Shown: positions 15,981-25,533 of the stretch, piece by piece
Layout: each line of letters begins with the position of its first letter
Position numbering within the stretch: position 1 is the first letter of the stretch
From: Rhodospirillales bacterium
GTDB lineage: Bacteria; Pseudomonadota; Alphaproteobacteria; Rhodospirillales_A; JACZKS01
Direction of reading: 5' to 3'
Assembly: GCA_018648445.1 (NCBI GenBank)
Contig: JABGRG010000031.1
Span: forward strand, 1 to 40,099
Length of the DNA stretch: 40,099 nt
The notes under the pieces: model-generated
Database searches by the model: none
What the model saw: only the letters and a program-made list of their open reading frames with translations
Told to the model about the DNA's origin: nothing
Translations under genes and position numbers: made by a program

Positions 15981-16880
15981 ATGAATCTTCGGGAACTAGA
16001 GGTCTTCCGCGCCATCATGCTGGGGGGTACGATCACCGAGGCTGCGCGAATTCTTCATGTTTCGCAGCCAGCGGTTAGCATTGCTTTGCGTCATTCTGAA
16101 GATCAACTTGGAATGCCCCTGTTTCGTCGTGAAAAGGGGCGAGTCTACCCGACGCGGGAGGCTCTCGAACTGTACTCCGAGGTTGAGGGGCTGTTTGAAA
16201 AGCTGGACGCTGTTCAGAAGTTCGCCTCCGACCTGCGCGATACCCGCTCGGGGCTGGTCTCCATAGCCAGCACCCCAACATTGACATACGCGTTCCTGGC
16301 CAAGGCAATGACGCGGTTTAGGCGCGAGCGGCCAGGTGTCCGGATACTCCTGGAAGTCACCCACACGCAGCGAACCGTCGAGTTGGCAGCCGCTGGACAG
16401 ATTGACCTGGGATTCATCCACGCGCCGTCGGAAAACCCGATACTGCAAACAGAGAAATTGGCCACTGCGGAAATCATCTGCGTCCTTCCCCGGGACCACC
16501 CGCTTGCCGACCGGACGACCCTTGGCCCCAACGAAATTAAGGATTTTCCGCTGATAACCAACATTCGGAACTCCATTTCACCGCGCATTGAAGAGGCGTT
16601 TCGAAAAGGCGGCATCGAACGCGACTTCGCCATCGCCTGCAATCACACCATGACAGTAAATATGCTTGTAGAGGCCGGAGCTGGTATAGGTCTGGTGGAC
16701 CCCTGGATTGAAAAAACGCGGTTCCCTTCGCTGGTCAGAAAACCTTTTCATCCCAGGGTCGAGATAAGTCCGCGCGCGCTGTATTCGCGCTCCCAATCGC
16801 TATCCCGTCTGGCCGAAAGGTTCCTTGAGGTGGTGCGCGAAGAGGTGGCCAAAACGGAAAACTGTTCGCCGGCAGCGTAA
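15981..16880 (+). CDS. LysR-family transcriptional regulator
   Basis: The product is 299 residues. The N-terminal winged helix-turn-helix is typical (MNLRELEVFRAIM, GGTITEAARILHVSQPAVSIALRHSEDQLG, LFRREKGRVYPT), followed by a LysR substrate-binding domain from about residue 90 (VSIASTPTLTYAFLAKAMTRF, GQIDLGFIH, VEAGAGIGLVDPW). The ATG at 15981 is chosen by family alignment, but its own ribosome-binding site is weak; a much stronger AAAGGAGA site points to an out-of-frame ATG at 15944. Its target is not clear: it reads away from the PP2C/TctC/UGSC remnants across an AT-rich 180-bp region, the usual arrangement for a LysR and its target operon, and it converges with the RND exporter. Confidence 0.93.
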   Translation: MNLRELEVFRAIMLGGTITEAARILHVSQPAVSIALRHSEDQLGMPLFRREKGRVYPTREALELYSEVEGLFEKLDAVQKFASDLRDTRSGLVSIASTPTLTYAFLAKAMTRFRRERPGVRILLEVTHTQRTVELAAAGQIDLGFIHAPSENPILQTEKLATAEIICVLPRDHPLADRTTLGPNEIKDFPLITNIRNSISPRIEEAFRKGGIERDFAIACNHTMTVNMLVEAGAGIGLVDPWIEKTRFPSLVRKPFHPRVEISPRALYSRSQSLSRLAERFLEVVREEVAKTENCSPAA

Positions 16881-17090
16881 TTGCGGTGCTTCGTCTGAGC
16901 GCTTGCTCTTGGTAAATTTGGGCTGGGACGAGAAAGCCGGATTGCGATATCGACCCGGTGCCCGTCTTCACCCGTGTCGGCAGCATTCTCGGCGTCTGCA
17001 TATCGGTAGATCGAGAAGGTCGCCCCGGTCACAGTATTCCGCACTTTGATGTCACTTACCGCCTCGAACGCTGTGTTTGTTTAATCCGGG

Positions 17091-19601
17091 TCAGCCAAAT
17101 GGTTTCCACAGTAAAATCAGCTTTGGCAGCACCGTGAGCGCCGCCAATAGGGCGATGAACATTGCCGCCCCGGTTAACACGCCAAAATAAATCGTCGGAA
17201 TGAAGTTGGACAACATCAGGATGGAGAAGCCGAAGATGATGGTCATGGTCGTGTAGAACACCGCTTTGCCGATATTGGAATGGCAAATGTGCAGGGTCTC
17301 CACATAGCTGTTCGTAACGGCGTACTCTTCCCTGAAGCGGTAGATGTAGTGAATGCCATTGTCCACCGCGATACCGATGGTAATGGCGGCGATCGTAATG
17401 CTCATCATGTCCATGGGGATTTTCGACCACCCCATAACACCCAAAACGACCACGGCGCCCAACAGGTTCGGCAAAATGCCGATAATCGACAAGGTGACCG
17501 AGCGGAACAACACCAGGAACATGAGCCCGATCCCCAGCATCACGACACCAATGGACTTGATCTGCGATGAGAACAGGCTCTGCAGCATGTTGTTGTAGAG
17601 CACGAGCAGCCCACTCACGTTCACGTCGTTGATCAAAGGCTTGTAGGAGGCAAGCTGCTCGAATCCGTTCTCTTTTTCCAGGCCACGGCGCACTGTTTCC
17701 AGCAACTCCTTGCGGCGCAGATCCGGTTTTGAATCCATCAAACGCGCCTCGATCCGTACCTCGTTGTTCTTGATGGAGACATAAGGTTCGATGAGAGCCG
17801 TTTTTACAGCGTCGGGAAGTTTGGTGTAGAGCAGCGCCAGCTCCATTCCGTCCAGCTCTTTTTCGGCAAAGCCTTCGGCAACCCGCACCGAGGAAGCGAA
17901 CGAGAGCACCTTGCCGATTTCGGGCAATCCTTCGAGGTAGTCATGCGCCTGTTTGATGAGGTCGACCTTGGTGGGGGTAAACCATAATTCCGGTTTGGTG
18001 CGGAGCGCATCCATGTACTCGAGCTCGTCGGCTATCTCTTCCGGGGTCATCTCCGCCTTGTCTTCGGCCGTCAATTCTTCGACGTCATCTTCGAATTTTA
18101 TCAACACCTCCACTGGCGTCGTACCGCCGAGTTCTTCATCAATGAGCTTGAGGCCCTGATATATCTCGGTGTCTTCGCTGAAGTAGTTGATGAAGCTGTT
18201 CTCGACACGCAGCTGGGAAATTCCCACTGCGCTCACGACGGACAACGCGACCGCCAACACCAGGATTTTGCCCCCTTGGAACTCGGTCAGACGGGCCAGG
18301 TATTCAGGCAACATAAACCGGTCCCTGTTAATCGTGCGGTTGGTTCCTGTTTTTTTCATCAGTAACAGCAATGTGGGGAACAGCAGAAACGAGGTTGCAA
18401 ACGTCACCGCCAATCCGGCACTCATCATCCACCCGAAATCGATGACCGGCTTGATATCGCTCACAACCAGGGAGCCAAAACCTATGATGGTCGTCAGCGC
18501 AGTGTAGAGACAGGGTCTCACCATCTTATGGGTGGTGTTTCTGACCAGCGCCAACTGATCGTCATCGGGATGATCTCGATGGAGTTGCAGGTAGCGCACG
18601 ATCAAATGAATGTTCATCGAGATGGTGATGATCAGCATGAGGGCGAGGAAATTGGATGAGATGACGGTGACCTTCCAGCCGGCAAACCCGAGGACGCCGA
18701 TCATGATCAATCCTGAGTAAAAGCAGCTAAGCAGGGGGAGCACGATCCAGCGCAATTTCCTGAAAATGACCGTGAGAATGATGATCAGGAACGCGAGAAC
18801 GCCAGCCCCGAAGACGGTCAGGTCGTTGCGCACGTACGTCACCATGTCGTCGGAAATCATCGGCAAACCGCCTAGATGCAGAACGCCGTGCTGGCGGTAC
18901 GGTTCGATGATGTCTCGAATGTGGGCGACGTCGCGGTGGCGTTGATCGTTTATCGCTTCATTCACCTGTTCGTATTCGTCCGAGATTTCGTTCAGGGTTT
19001 GCGCCTCTTCGGCTGAGAGACCGGTATTTCGTTTTTTCTCCCGCAATTCGTTTCGAGACTTGAGCAAGTAATTGAACTTCTCGTTCACGACCAGTCCCAA
19101 CAGTATGGCAGCGGTTCGGCCATCCGCGCTGACGATGAGATTGCGGTAAATAGGGCTATTGACCATCTCGTCCCTGGCCCTGGCCCGGTCGATACCGGGC
19201 TTCTCCAGGCTGGGCATGTCGTTGATCATTTCCTGAATATCAGCGTCCGAGCTACTGAAGAGCGGAGCATCCAGGATCGTGAACACCGTGTCCACGCTGG
19301 CAACTTTCTTGAGTTCCTCGCGCAGTTGCTTCAAAGGCTCCAATGCCCGATCCGAGAAGAGATCGTCGTCGGGCGTGTACGTCACGATGAGCAAGTCGCT
19401 ACTCGGATATCGCTCGTGGACTTTCTGGAACTCCTTGAGGTCAGGGTCCCCTTCCAGCAACAAGGTGTCGGCCGATGCGTCCAGCTTGAAGTCTTTTGTG
19501 TGATAGCCGAAGAAAGCCAGAATCGAGAGCAATACGACCAGAACGAACTTGGGATTGTGGAGCACCAGAGCGTCATAGGCCTGCACGATGCGAGATGTCA
19601 T
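17091..19601 (-). CDS. MMPL/RND-superfamily membrane exporter
   Basis: The product is 836 residues with an internal duplication: a single N-terminal helix, a large periplasmic loop, a five-helix bundle (about residues 265-420: LTVFGAGVLAFLIIILTVIF, VISSNFLALMLIITISMNIHL, CLYTALTTIIGFGSLVVSDI), a second loop and a second bundle near the C-terminus (VTLSIIGILPNLLGAVVVLG, MMSITIAAITIGIAVDNGIHY, VFYTTMTIIFGFSILML). This is the layout of MMPL/HpnN-like RND proteins that move lipids or hydrophobic compounds in the inner membrane. It is longer on the periplasmic side than SecDF. The ATG has AGAGGAAAC upstream. It is a single gene, convergent with lysR and divergent from the msbA operon across 254 bp. 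The cargo is unknown. Confidence 0.85.
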   Translation of the reverse strand: MTSRIVQAYDALVLHNPKFVLVVLLSILAFFGYHTKDFKLDASADTLLLEGDPDLKEFQKVHERYPSSDLLIVTYTPDDDLFSDRALEPLKQLREELKKVASVDTVFTILDAPLFSSSDADIQEMINDMPSLEKPGIDRARARDEMVNSPIYRNLIVSADGRTAAILLGLVVNEKFNYLLKSRNELREKKRNTGLSAEEAQTLNEISDEYEQVNEAINDQRHRDVAHIRDIIEPYRQHGVLHLGGLPMISDDMVTYVRNDLTVFGAGVLAFLIIILTVIFRKLRWIVLPLLSCFYSGLIMIGVLGFAGWKVTVISSNFLALMLIITISMNIHLIVRYLQLHRDHPDDDQLALVRNTTHKMVRPCLYTALTTIIGFGSLVVSDIKPVIDFGWMMSAGLAVTFATSFLLFPTLLLLMKKTGTNRTINRDRFMLPEYLARLTEFQGGKILVLAVALSVVSAVGISQLRVENSFINYFSEDTEIYQGLKLIDEELGGTTPVEVLIKFEDDVEELTAEDKAEMTPEEIADELEYMDALRTKPELWFTPTKVDLIKQAHDYLEGLPEIGKVLSFASSVRVAEGFAEKELDGMELALLYTKLPDAVKTALIEPYVSIKNNEVRIEARLMDSKPDLRRKELLETVRRGLEKENGFEQLASYKPLINDVNVSGLLVLYNNMLQSLFSSQIKSIGVVMLGIGLMFLVLFRSVTLSIIGILPNLLGAVVVLGVMGWSKIPMDMMSITIAAITIGIAVDNGIHYIYRFREEYAVTNSYVETLHICHSNIGKAVFYTTMTIIFGFSILMLSNFIPTIYFGVLTGAAMFIALLAALTVLPKLILLWKPFG

Positions 19602-19748
19602 GAAGTTTCCTCTTTGAGTAATGCCTATTCAGCCTGGGGAACCATTCCGCAGATTACCTCAAAATTCGGGAAAACCGTTCACTCTTTTTGTGATGTGTTT
19701 ACGAAACGCCCCGTCGATCCTCTTGTCGGCAACTTCGCGCGTGGGCCA

Positions 19749-19778
19749 TTGGCCGTATGCGGGGCGGCGTGCTATGTT
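19749..19778 (+). promoter_or_regulatory. Candidate promoter of the msbA-lpxL operon
   Basis: TTGGCC (19749-19754) and TATGTT (19773-19778) are separated by 18 nt. This would give a leader of about 70 nt to the TTG start at 19856. Identified by eye only. Confidence 0.3.
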
Positions 19779-19855
19779 CCGCAACCGCGAAGGGGATGTC
19801 CGAATTCGATTGCGAAAAAGGGGTGGCGGAGCTGTGTTATCAACGGCGGTGGACC

Positions 19856-21637
19856 TTGACTGAAAACGCCTTGGAAAAAAGTGGAGCCCATCATTCCACC
19901 TATGAATTGATGCACCGTCTGGTGCGCGAAAGCGTGCGGCCTTATGTGGGAAAATTGGTGCTGGCGGTTTTGTTCATGGGCGTTACGGCAGCGGCAACCG
20001 GGCTTTCCGCCTGGTTAATGAAGCCGGTCGTCAATGATGTGTTCGTCGACAAAAACGAGGAAATGCTGTGGCTGGTCAGCGGGGCTGTGATTGCCACGTT
20101 TATTACAAAGGGTGTGGCGAATTATTTGCAAACGGTGCTGATGGCTTTCGTCGGCCTGAACATTATCGCCGATAACCAGAACCGTCTTTTCGCCCATCTG
20201 GCGCGTATGGACCTTGCGTTTTTTCATGCCCGCTCGACCGGAAAACTGATCTCGCGCTTTACCGTCGACATTAACCAGATGCGCATGGCCGTCTCCAACG
20301 TTCTGACGGGGCTGGGCAAGGACTGTCTGACGCTGGCCGCCCTCGTCACCGTTATGTTTATTCAAAACTGGGAATTGGCGATTATTGCATTTTTCGTATT
20401 TCCCATCGCGATCATTCCCATTGCCCGGCTGGGCAAACGCATGCGCAAGGTTACCGCCAATACGCAGGAGGAAATGGGCCAATTCACCACCTTGCTGGAG
20501 CAAACGTTCCAGGGCATTCGCGTGGTCAAGGCCTATGGCATGGAAGGGTATGAGGGCGGACGCATCGCCACCATCATCGATACCATCAAATGCCTTTCCA
20601 TTCGCGCCGCAGTTACGCGCGGAACCTCGCACCCGATTATGGAAAGCCTGGGCGGCCTCGCGGTCGCCGTGGTTATCGCTTACGGCGGCAGCCAGGTGAT
20701 CGCGGAAAAAACCGATGCGGGCGCATTTTTCTCGTTCATCACGGCGTTGTTGCTGGCCTATGAGCCTCTCAAGCGGCTGGCCAACCTGAACATGAGCCTT
20801 CAGGAAGGACTGGCGGGCGCACAGCGCCTGTTCGAAATGCTGGATATCGAACCGGGTGTTCGTGAAAAGCCCGATGCCGCGCCCATTGCCGTCGGCAAGG
20901 GAGCCATGCAACTGGACGGCGTTCGCTTCTCCTACGTGAAGGGATCGCCGGCGCTGCGGGACGTGAGTCTGGACGTCCCTGCCGGAAAGACGGTGGCGCT
21001 GGTTGGGCCGTCGGGGGCAGGTAAATCCACCGTGCTTAACCTGATCCCGCGTTTTTACGATGTGGACGGCGGGCGCGTTTCCATTGACGGAACGGATGTG
21101 TGCGACGCGACGTTCGCCTCGCTCCACGCATCAATCGCGCTGGTCAGCCAGGAAGTCATGCTGTTTGACGATACCATCCGCGCCAACATCGCCTATGGCC
21201 GCGCGGGCGCGACCGAAGAAGAAGTGTTCGACGCGGCCCGCAATGCCGCCGCGCATGATTTCATCGTCGGCCTGCCCGAGGGCTACGAAACAGTCGTCGG
21301 CGAACAGGGCGTCAAACTTTCCGGCGGCCAGCGTCAACGTCTGGCCATAGCCCGCGCCATGCTGAAAAATGCGCCGATCCTGCTGCTGGACGAAGCGACG
21401 TCGGCGTTGGATACGGAAAGCGAGCGCAAGGTTCAGGCCGCACTCAAGAAGCTGATGAAGGGTCGCACGACACTGGTTATCGCGCATCGGTTATCGACCG
21501 TGGTCGATGCCGATTTGATTTACGTGATCAGCGACGGAAAGGTATCGGAGTCCGGCACCCACACCGAACTGCTGGATCGTGAAGGAGCGTACGCGCATCT
21601 TTATGCCCTTCAATTCGCCGATCAGAATGGGGCTTAG
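19856..21637 (+). CDS. msbA: Lipid A export ABC transporter, permease/ATPase (MsbA type)
   Basis: About 593 residues, a half-transporter. The N-terminal ABC membrane domain has six helices (e.g. KLVLAVLFMGVTAAATGLSAWL). The C-terminal ATPase has Walker A GPSGAGKS, signature LSGGQRQRLAIARAM, Walker B ILLLDEATSALD and switch His in VIAHRLSTV. It flips lipid A-core across the inner membrane. The N-terminus is uncertain: the conserved part begins at HHSTYELMHRLVRESVRPY; TTG at 19856 fits this best, while an in-frame ATG at 19796 would add 20 residues, and neither has a strong ribosome-binding site. It is the first gene of an envelope operon with acyltransferase, waaA, lpxK and lpxL, which supports the lipid A role over a multidrug exporter. 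Confidence 0.88.
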   Translation: MTENALEKSGAHHSTYELMHRLVRESVRPYVGKLVLAVLFMGVTAAATGLSAWLMKPVVNDVFVDKNEEMLWLVSGAVIATFITKGVANYLQTVLMAFVGLNIIADNQNRLFAHLARMDLAFFHARSTGKLISRFTVDINQMRMAVSNVLTGLGKDCLTLAALVTVMFIQNWELAIIAFFVFPIAIIPIARLGKRMRKVTANTQEEMGQFTTLLEQTFQGIRVVKAYGMEGYEGGRIATIIDTIKCLSIRAAVTRGTSHPIMESLGGLAVAVVIAYGGSQVIAEKTDAGAFFSFITALLLAYEPLKRLANLNMSLQEGLAGAQRLFEMLDIEPGVREKPDAAPIAVGKGAMQLDGVRFSYVKGSPALRDVSLDVPAGKTVALVGPSGAGKSTVLNLIPRFYDVDGGRVSIDGTDVCDATFASLHASIALVSQEVMLFDDTIRANIAYGRAGATEEEVFDAARNAAAHDFIVGLPEGYETVVGEQGVKLSGGQRQRLAIARAMLKNAPILLLDEATSALDTESERKVQAALKKLMKGRTTLVIAHRLSTVVDADLIYVISDGKVSESGTHTELLDREGAYAHLYALQFADQNGA

Positions 21638-21651
21638 GGGGCCGCGATGCC

Positions 21652-22380
21652 GTGCGCCTGAGCAAACGCATTGTCGCCATCGGCGCGGTTCAGGCGGTCC
21701 TTTGCTGGATCGGCGCCATGTACGTTCGCCTGATTTGCAAATCAACGAAATGGACCGTTCTGGGACGCAACATCCCGGAGGGTTTTTGGGCGACCGACCA
21801 GTCGTTCCTTTTGTGTTACTGGCATGGGCGCATATTGATGACGCCTTGCTGCTGGAACCATGACATTCCGGCCAATTACATCGTTTCGAGGCACCGGGAC
21901 GGCCAGATCATCAGCCGGTTCGCCCGCCAGTTCGGAGCCAAGCCCATTGTTGGATCAACGGGGCGGGGCGGCACTGCCGCGTTAATGAATATCGTACAGA
22001 CGCTTAAAGACGGTGAAAGCGTGGGCATTGCGCCGGATGGCCCGCGCGGCCCGCTCATGCGTATGAGCGACGGCATCATCGCCATGGCGCGGCATTCGGG
22101 CGCGCCGATCATTCCGCTTTGCATTTCGGTTGATCGCCGCAAGGTTGTCAATTCCTGGGACCGCTTCGTGTTCCCGTTGCCGTTTGGCCGGGGCGTCATC
22201 CTATGGGGTGAGCCCATGTACGTCTCCCCCGATGCCGATGACATCGCCTGCGAAACGGCGCGCATCGAACTTGAGAACAGACTGAACGCCGTTACCGCCG
22301 AGTGTGACAGATTGGCCGGGGTCGAAGGTATGGAACCGGGACCGGTTAGGGCCGCTCGAGCCCCCAGAGGCCAACAATGA
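21652..22380 (+). CDS. DUF374 lysophospholipid/lipid A acyltransferase family protein
   Basis: The product is 242 residues with a GTG start 14 nt after msbA (an ATG at 21647 is out of frame and stops at once). The N-terminal hydrophobic stretch, YWHGRILM, VSRHRDGQIISRFARQFG, GSTGRGG and APDGPRGPLMRMSDGIIAMAR motifs are those of the DUF374 family, which is related to glycerol-phosphate and LpxL-type acyltransferases. In many alphaproteobacteria it sits immediately before waaA, as here, with a 4-nt ATGA overlap. It probably adds an acyl group to lipid A; the exact reaction is not established from sequence. Confidence 0.85.
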   Translation: MRLSKRIVAIGAVQAVLCWIGAMYVRLICKSTKWTVLGRNIPEGFWATDQSFLLCYWHGRILMTPCCWNHDIPANYIVSRHRDGQIISRFARQFGAKPIVGSTGRGGTAALMNIVQTLKDGESVGIAPDGPRGPLMRMSDGIIAMARHSGAPIIPLCISVDRRKVVNSWDRFVFPLPFGRGVILWGEPMYVSPDADDIACETARIELENRLNAVTAECDRLAGVEGMEPGPVRAARAPRGQQ

Positions 22381-23672
22381 TCTTGCCGCTGTACAGGTTC
22401 GCCACAACCCTGGGCGGCCCCCTCATTCGTCTGTATCTGGCGGATCGGATGCGCCGCGGCAAGGAGGATCCCGCCCGTTTCGGCGAACGGCTGGGCGTTG
22501 CCGGGCGGGACCGGCCCGACGGGCCGCTGGCGTGGATTCACGGGGCCAGTGTCGGCGAGGCCATATCGCTTTTGCCGCTGATCGAGAGGATGCAGCACGA
22601 CCATCCGTCACTTCGAGTGTTGTTGACGACGGGGACGGTGACGTCGGCCAACCTGATGGCCAAGCGTCTCGGCGGCGGGGCCATTCACCAATTCATTCCG
22701 GTTGACCGGCTCGCGTACGTAAAGGCGTTTTTGGATCACTGGAAGCCGGATCTGGTTTTGTGGGCTGAATCCGATTTCTGGCCAAATCTGGTCGGCGAAA
22801 CCTCCCGGCGCGGAACGCCTATGGTTCTCTTGAACGGTCGGATTTCAGATCGCTCGTTCGCGCGGTGGAGACGCTACCCGGGAACCATCAAGGCGCTGTT
22901 GGGGTGCTTTGCCTTGTGCCTGGGGCAATCAAAAACCGATGCCAAGCGGCTCGAAGAATTGAGCGCGGCGGGTGCGAAGTACCTGGGAAACCTGAAATAC
23001 GCAGCCCCGCCCTTGCCCGCTGATCCGGGCGAACTTGAAACTCTCGAAAGCGCGTGCGCGGGTCGCCGCGTTTGGGTAGCGGCAAGCACGCACGCGGGCG
23101 AAGAGCAGATTTGCGGCCAAATTCACGGCCAGCTCAAAACCGAAATTACCGGGCTTTTGAGCATCATCGTTCCACGTCATCCCCACCGGGGAAGCGCGAT
23201 CGCGCAAGATCTTCGCGACACGGGACTGCAGGTCGCCCTGCGTTCGGCAGGCGGGGAAATCGGGCCTGATACCGATGTCTATGTGGCCGACACCATCGGC
23301 GAGCTTGGTATTTTCTATTCCCTGGCGGAAATCGCCTTTATCGGCAAGTCCCTGGTCCCCATGGGCGGGCAAAATCCGCTGGAAGCGGCCTGTCTGGAAC
23401 GCGCCGTCGTTTTCGGCCCGCACATGACCAATTTTCGCGAGGTATCCCTAAGTTTGATCGAAGCGGGAGCCGCCGATGAGGCCCCGGATCAGGCCACGCT
23501 TGCCGAAACTTTGCTACGCCTATTTCGAGACGATACCCTGCGCCGGGTGCGCGGCCGCGCCGGGCAACAATTTGCCGAGAGCGAGGCGGCGGTGCTGGAT
23601 CGGGTCATGACCGAATTGGCCCCCTTCGTTGCAAAGGCGGTTCATCAGGAGGCGGACAATGAAGCCGCCTGA
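22377..23672 (+). CDS. waaA: 3-deoxy-D-manno-octulosonic acid (Kdo) transferase
   Basis: The product is 431 residues, a GT30 glycosyltransferase that transfers Kdo from CMP-Kdo to lipid IVA at the inner membrane. An N-terminal membrane anchor is followed by WIHGASVGEA (catalytic base Glu61), LNGRISDRSFARW, ASTHAGEE and GGQNPLEAA. The length is normal for the family. The ATG overlaps the preceding stop by 4 nt, and the 3' end overlaps lpxK by 14 nt, so translation is coupled through the operon. Confidence 0.95.
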   Translation: MILPLYRFATTLGGPLIRLYLADRMRRGKEDPARFGERLGVAGRDRPDGPLAWIHGASVGEAISLLPLIERMQHDHPSLRVLLTTGTVTSANLMAKRLGGGAIHQFIPVDRLAYVKAFLDHWKPDLVLWAESDFWPNLVGETSRRGTPMVLLNGRISDRSFARWRRYPGTIKALLGCFALCLGQSKTDAKRLEELSAAGAKYLGNLKYAAPPLPADPGELETLESACAGRRVWVAASTHAGEEQICGQIHGQLKTEITGLLSIIVPRHPHRGSAIAQDLRDTGLQVALRSAGGEIGPDTDVYVADTIGELGIFYSLAEIAFIGKSLVPMGGQNPLEAACLERAVVFGPHMTNFREVSLSLIEAGAADEAPDQATLAETLLRLFRDDTLRRVRGRAGQQFAESEAAVLDRVMTELAPFVAKAVHQEADNEAA

Positions 23673-24624
23673 ATTCTGGTGGAAGGAAAACGGGCTGGGT
23701 TGGGGTGCGCTGCTTGAGCCGTTGGCCGGGGTTTATCGGCTGGCAGCCGGGCGCCGTTTTGCTTCGGTCCACCCCCAAAAGATGGACATTCCGGTGATCT
23801 GTGTCGGCAATCTCGTGGTTGGTGGGGCTGGAAAAACCCCTGTTGCAATGAGCATCGGGGAACGTCTGCGCCAAAGGGGGCTGGACGTTCATTTCCTGTC
23901 GCGCGGATATGGGGGGCGCTTGGCCGGACCCATTCGCGTCGACCCCGAGCAGCACGTGTTTGCCGATGTCGGTGACGAACCCCTGCTGCTTGCCAAGCAA
24001 TCGCCTTGTTGGGTTGCACGAAACCGCGTCGCGGGTTGCCGTGCCGCCGCAGCCGCCGGAGCGGATATGATTGTCATGGATGACGGATTTCAAAATCCAT
24101 CCGTCGCCAAGGACCTATCCTTTGTCGTCGTCGATGCGCGCCGTGGTTTTGGTAACGGGCGCGTTCTTCCTGCTGGCCCCCTGCGTGAACCGGTTGCGGC
24201 AGGCCTGTCCCGCGCCGATGCCGTTGTCCTTATGGGTGAAGGTGACACCCAATTGGGGGCGTTGGAAATCCCGGTTCTGCGCGCGCGCGTTAAGGCCAGT
24301 GATCAAAGCGTGGAGGGTTACCTATTGGCGTTCGCGGGCATCGCCGATCCGCAGAAATTTTTTCGCACACTCGAAGGGATGGGACGCAACGTTCAGGAAA
24401 CACGAGCTTTCCCCGATCATCATCCCTATTCTCAAGCCGAGATCGAGGCCGTTTTGGCAGATGCCGAACGGGGCGGTATGGTCCCCGTTACGACGGCCAA
24501 GGATGCGGTTCGGCTGACTCCCGAGTATCGCAACCGGGTTGAGGTCTTGACGGTCGATGTCGAATGGGAGGATCAGGCTGTTTTGGATAAACTGCTGGCC
24601 CTGCCGATCGGACGGGAAGAATGA
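23659..24624 (+). CDS. lpxK: Tetraacyldisaccharide 4'-kinase
   Basis: The product is 321 residues and phosphorylates the 4' position of the lipid A disaccharide. The P-loop is GNLVVGGAGKTP (residues 50-61), with RGYGG and the MDDGFQNPSVAKDL family motif further on. The ATG at 23659 is preceded by AGGAGGCGG; the frame is open to 23629 but that extension has no support. It overlaps waaA upstream and lpxL downstream (by 4 nt), consistent with one lipid A operon. Confidence 0.96.
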   Translation: MKPPEFWWKENGLGWGALLEPLAGVYRLAAGRRFASVHPQKMDIPVICVGNLVVGGAGKTPVAMSIGERLRQRGLDVHFLSRGYGGRLAGPIRVDPEQHVFADVGDEPLLLAKQSPCWVARNRVAGCRAAAAAGADMIVMDDGFQNPSVAKDLSFVVVDARRGFGNGRVLPAGPLREPVAAGLSRADAVVLMGEGDTQLGALEIPVLRARVKASDQSVEGYLLAFAGIADPQKFFRTLEGMGRNVQETRAFPDHHPYSQAEIEAVLADAERGGMVPVTTAKDAVRLTPEYRNRVEVLTVDVEWEDQAVLDKLLALPIGREE

Positions 24625-25514
24625 TGCTCCGGTCCTTCATTCGCCGATATGTCGTTCATCCGCTGGAGGCGCTCTGCGCCTTTTCGGGGTACGCTTTTTT
24701 CGCACTTCTTCCGCTGGACGGGGCGTCGGCGCTGGGCGGCTGGGTGGCCAGAACAATCGGTCCGAAGTTGCCGATTTCAAATCGCGCGGTGCGCAATATC
24801 TCAAGGGCGTTTCCCGACAAGTCGCGGACCGAGATCGATATCATCGTTCGGCAGATGTGGGATAATTTTGGACGGGTCGTGGCCGAGTATCCGCACCTAT
24901 CCAAATTCGATGTTTTCGCGCCTAACGGACGTGTCGAAGTTGTCGGTGTTGAAATTATCGACCTGCTTCGTGACGACGGGCTGCCGGGTCTGGCCTTTTC
25001 GGCCCACATCGGGAACTGGGAAATCCTTTCACTGGCAGCCACGCAACGCGGCATGCCGCTGGATCGGGTTTACCGAGCTGCCAACAATCCCATTGTTGAA
25101 TGGCTGTTCACGCGAGGACGTTCGGCGGTTGACGGCGCGTTAATCCCCAAGGGTCCGGCTGGCGTCCGGCCACTTCTGAAATCCCTGAAGAACGGGAACC
25201 ACCTGGCCCTTATGATTGATCAGAAGATGAACGATGGAATCGCGGTCCCATTTTTCGGGCGTGATGCGATGACCGCCACGGCGCTTGTGGAATTCGCGCA
25301 AAAGTTCAGTTGCCCGGTCGTTCCCGCCCGCGTCGAAAGGCTTGAAGGTGCGCGGTTTAGAATCATCGTCGATCCGCCGCTTGAATTGACGGATACCGGC
25401 GACCGGCACGCGGACGTGCTGACCAACATGACCACCGTCAACGCCATCGTCGAACAATGGGTGCGCGACACGCCCGGCCAGTGGTTATGGCTGCATAATC
25501 GCTGGCCTGACTAA
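24621..25514 (+). CDS. lpxL: Lipid A biosynthesis acyltransferase (LpxL/HtrB family)
   Basis: The product is 297 residues. The catalytic HX4E motif is HIGNWE (His129, Glu134), followed by KGPAGVRPLLKSLKNG and the LMIDQKMNDGIAVPFFG motif of the family. It transfers a secondary acyl chain to Kdo2-lipid IVA at the inner membrane. The ATGATG start overlaps the lpxK stop. It is the last gene of the operon; a small hairpin (25514-25533) follows. Which acyl chain is transferred cannot be told, so the symbol denotes the family. Confidence 0.9.
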   Translation: MMLRSFIRRYVVHPLEALCAFSGYAFFALLPLDGASALGGWVARTIGPKLPISNRAVRNISRAFPDKSRTEIDIIVRQMWDNFGRVVAEYPHLSKFDVFAPNGRVEVVGVEIIDLLRDDGLPGLAFSAHIGNWEILSLAATQRGMPLDRVYRAANNPIVEWLFTRGRSAVDGALIPKGPAGVRPLLKSLKNGNHLALMIDQKMNDGIAVPFFGRDAMTATALVEFAQKFSCPVVPARVERLEGARFRIIVDPPLELTDTGDRHADVLTNMTTVNAIVEQWVRDTPGQWLWLHNRWPD

Positions 25515-25533
25515 CGACGAAGCTATCCGTCGT
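25514..25533. terminator. Weak hairpin between convergent genes
   Basis: ACGACG (25514-25519) and CGTCGT (25528-25533) form a 6-bp stem with an 8-nt loop, followed on the plus strand by TGTTGGGTTT. It lies at the lpxL 3' end and inside the 3' end of the convergent small gene. Termination here is only possible, not clear. Confidence 0.3.

Noticed and set aside
15944..16078. Annotating the 44-codon frame as a gene
   Set aside because: Only the ribosome-binding site supports it; most of it overlaps lysR out of frame. It is kept as a finding only.
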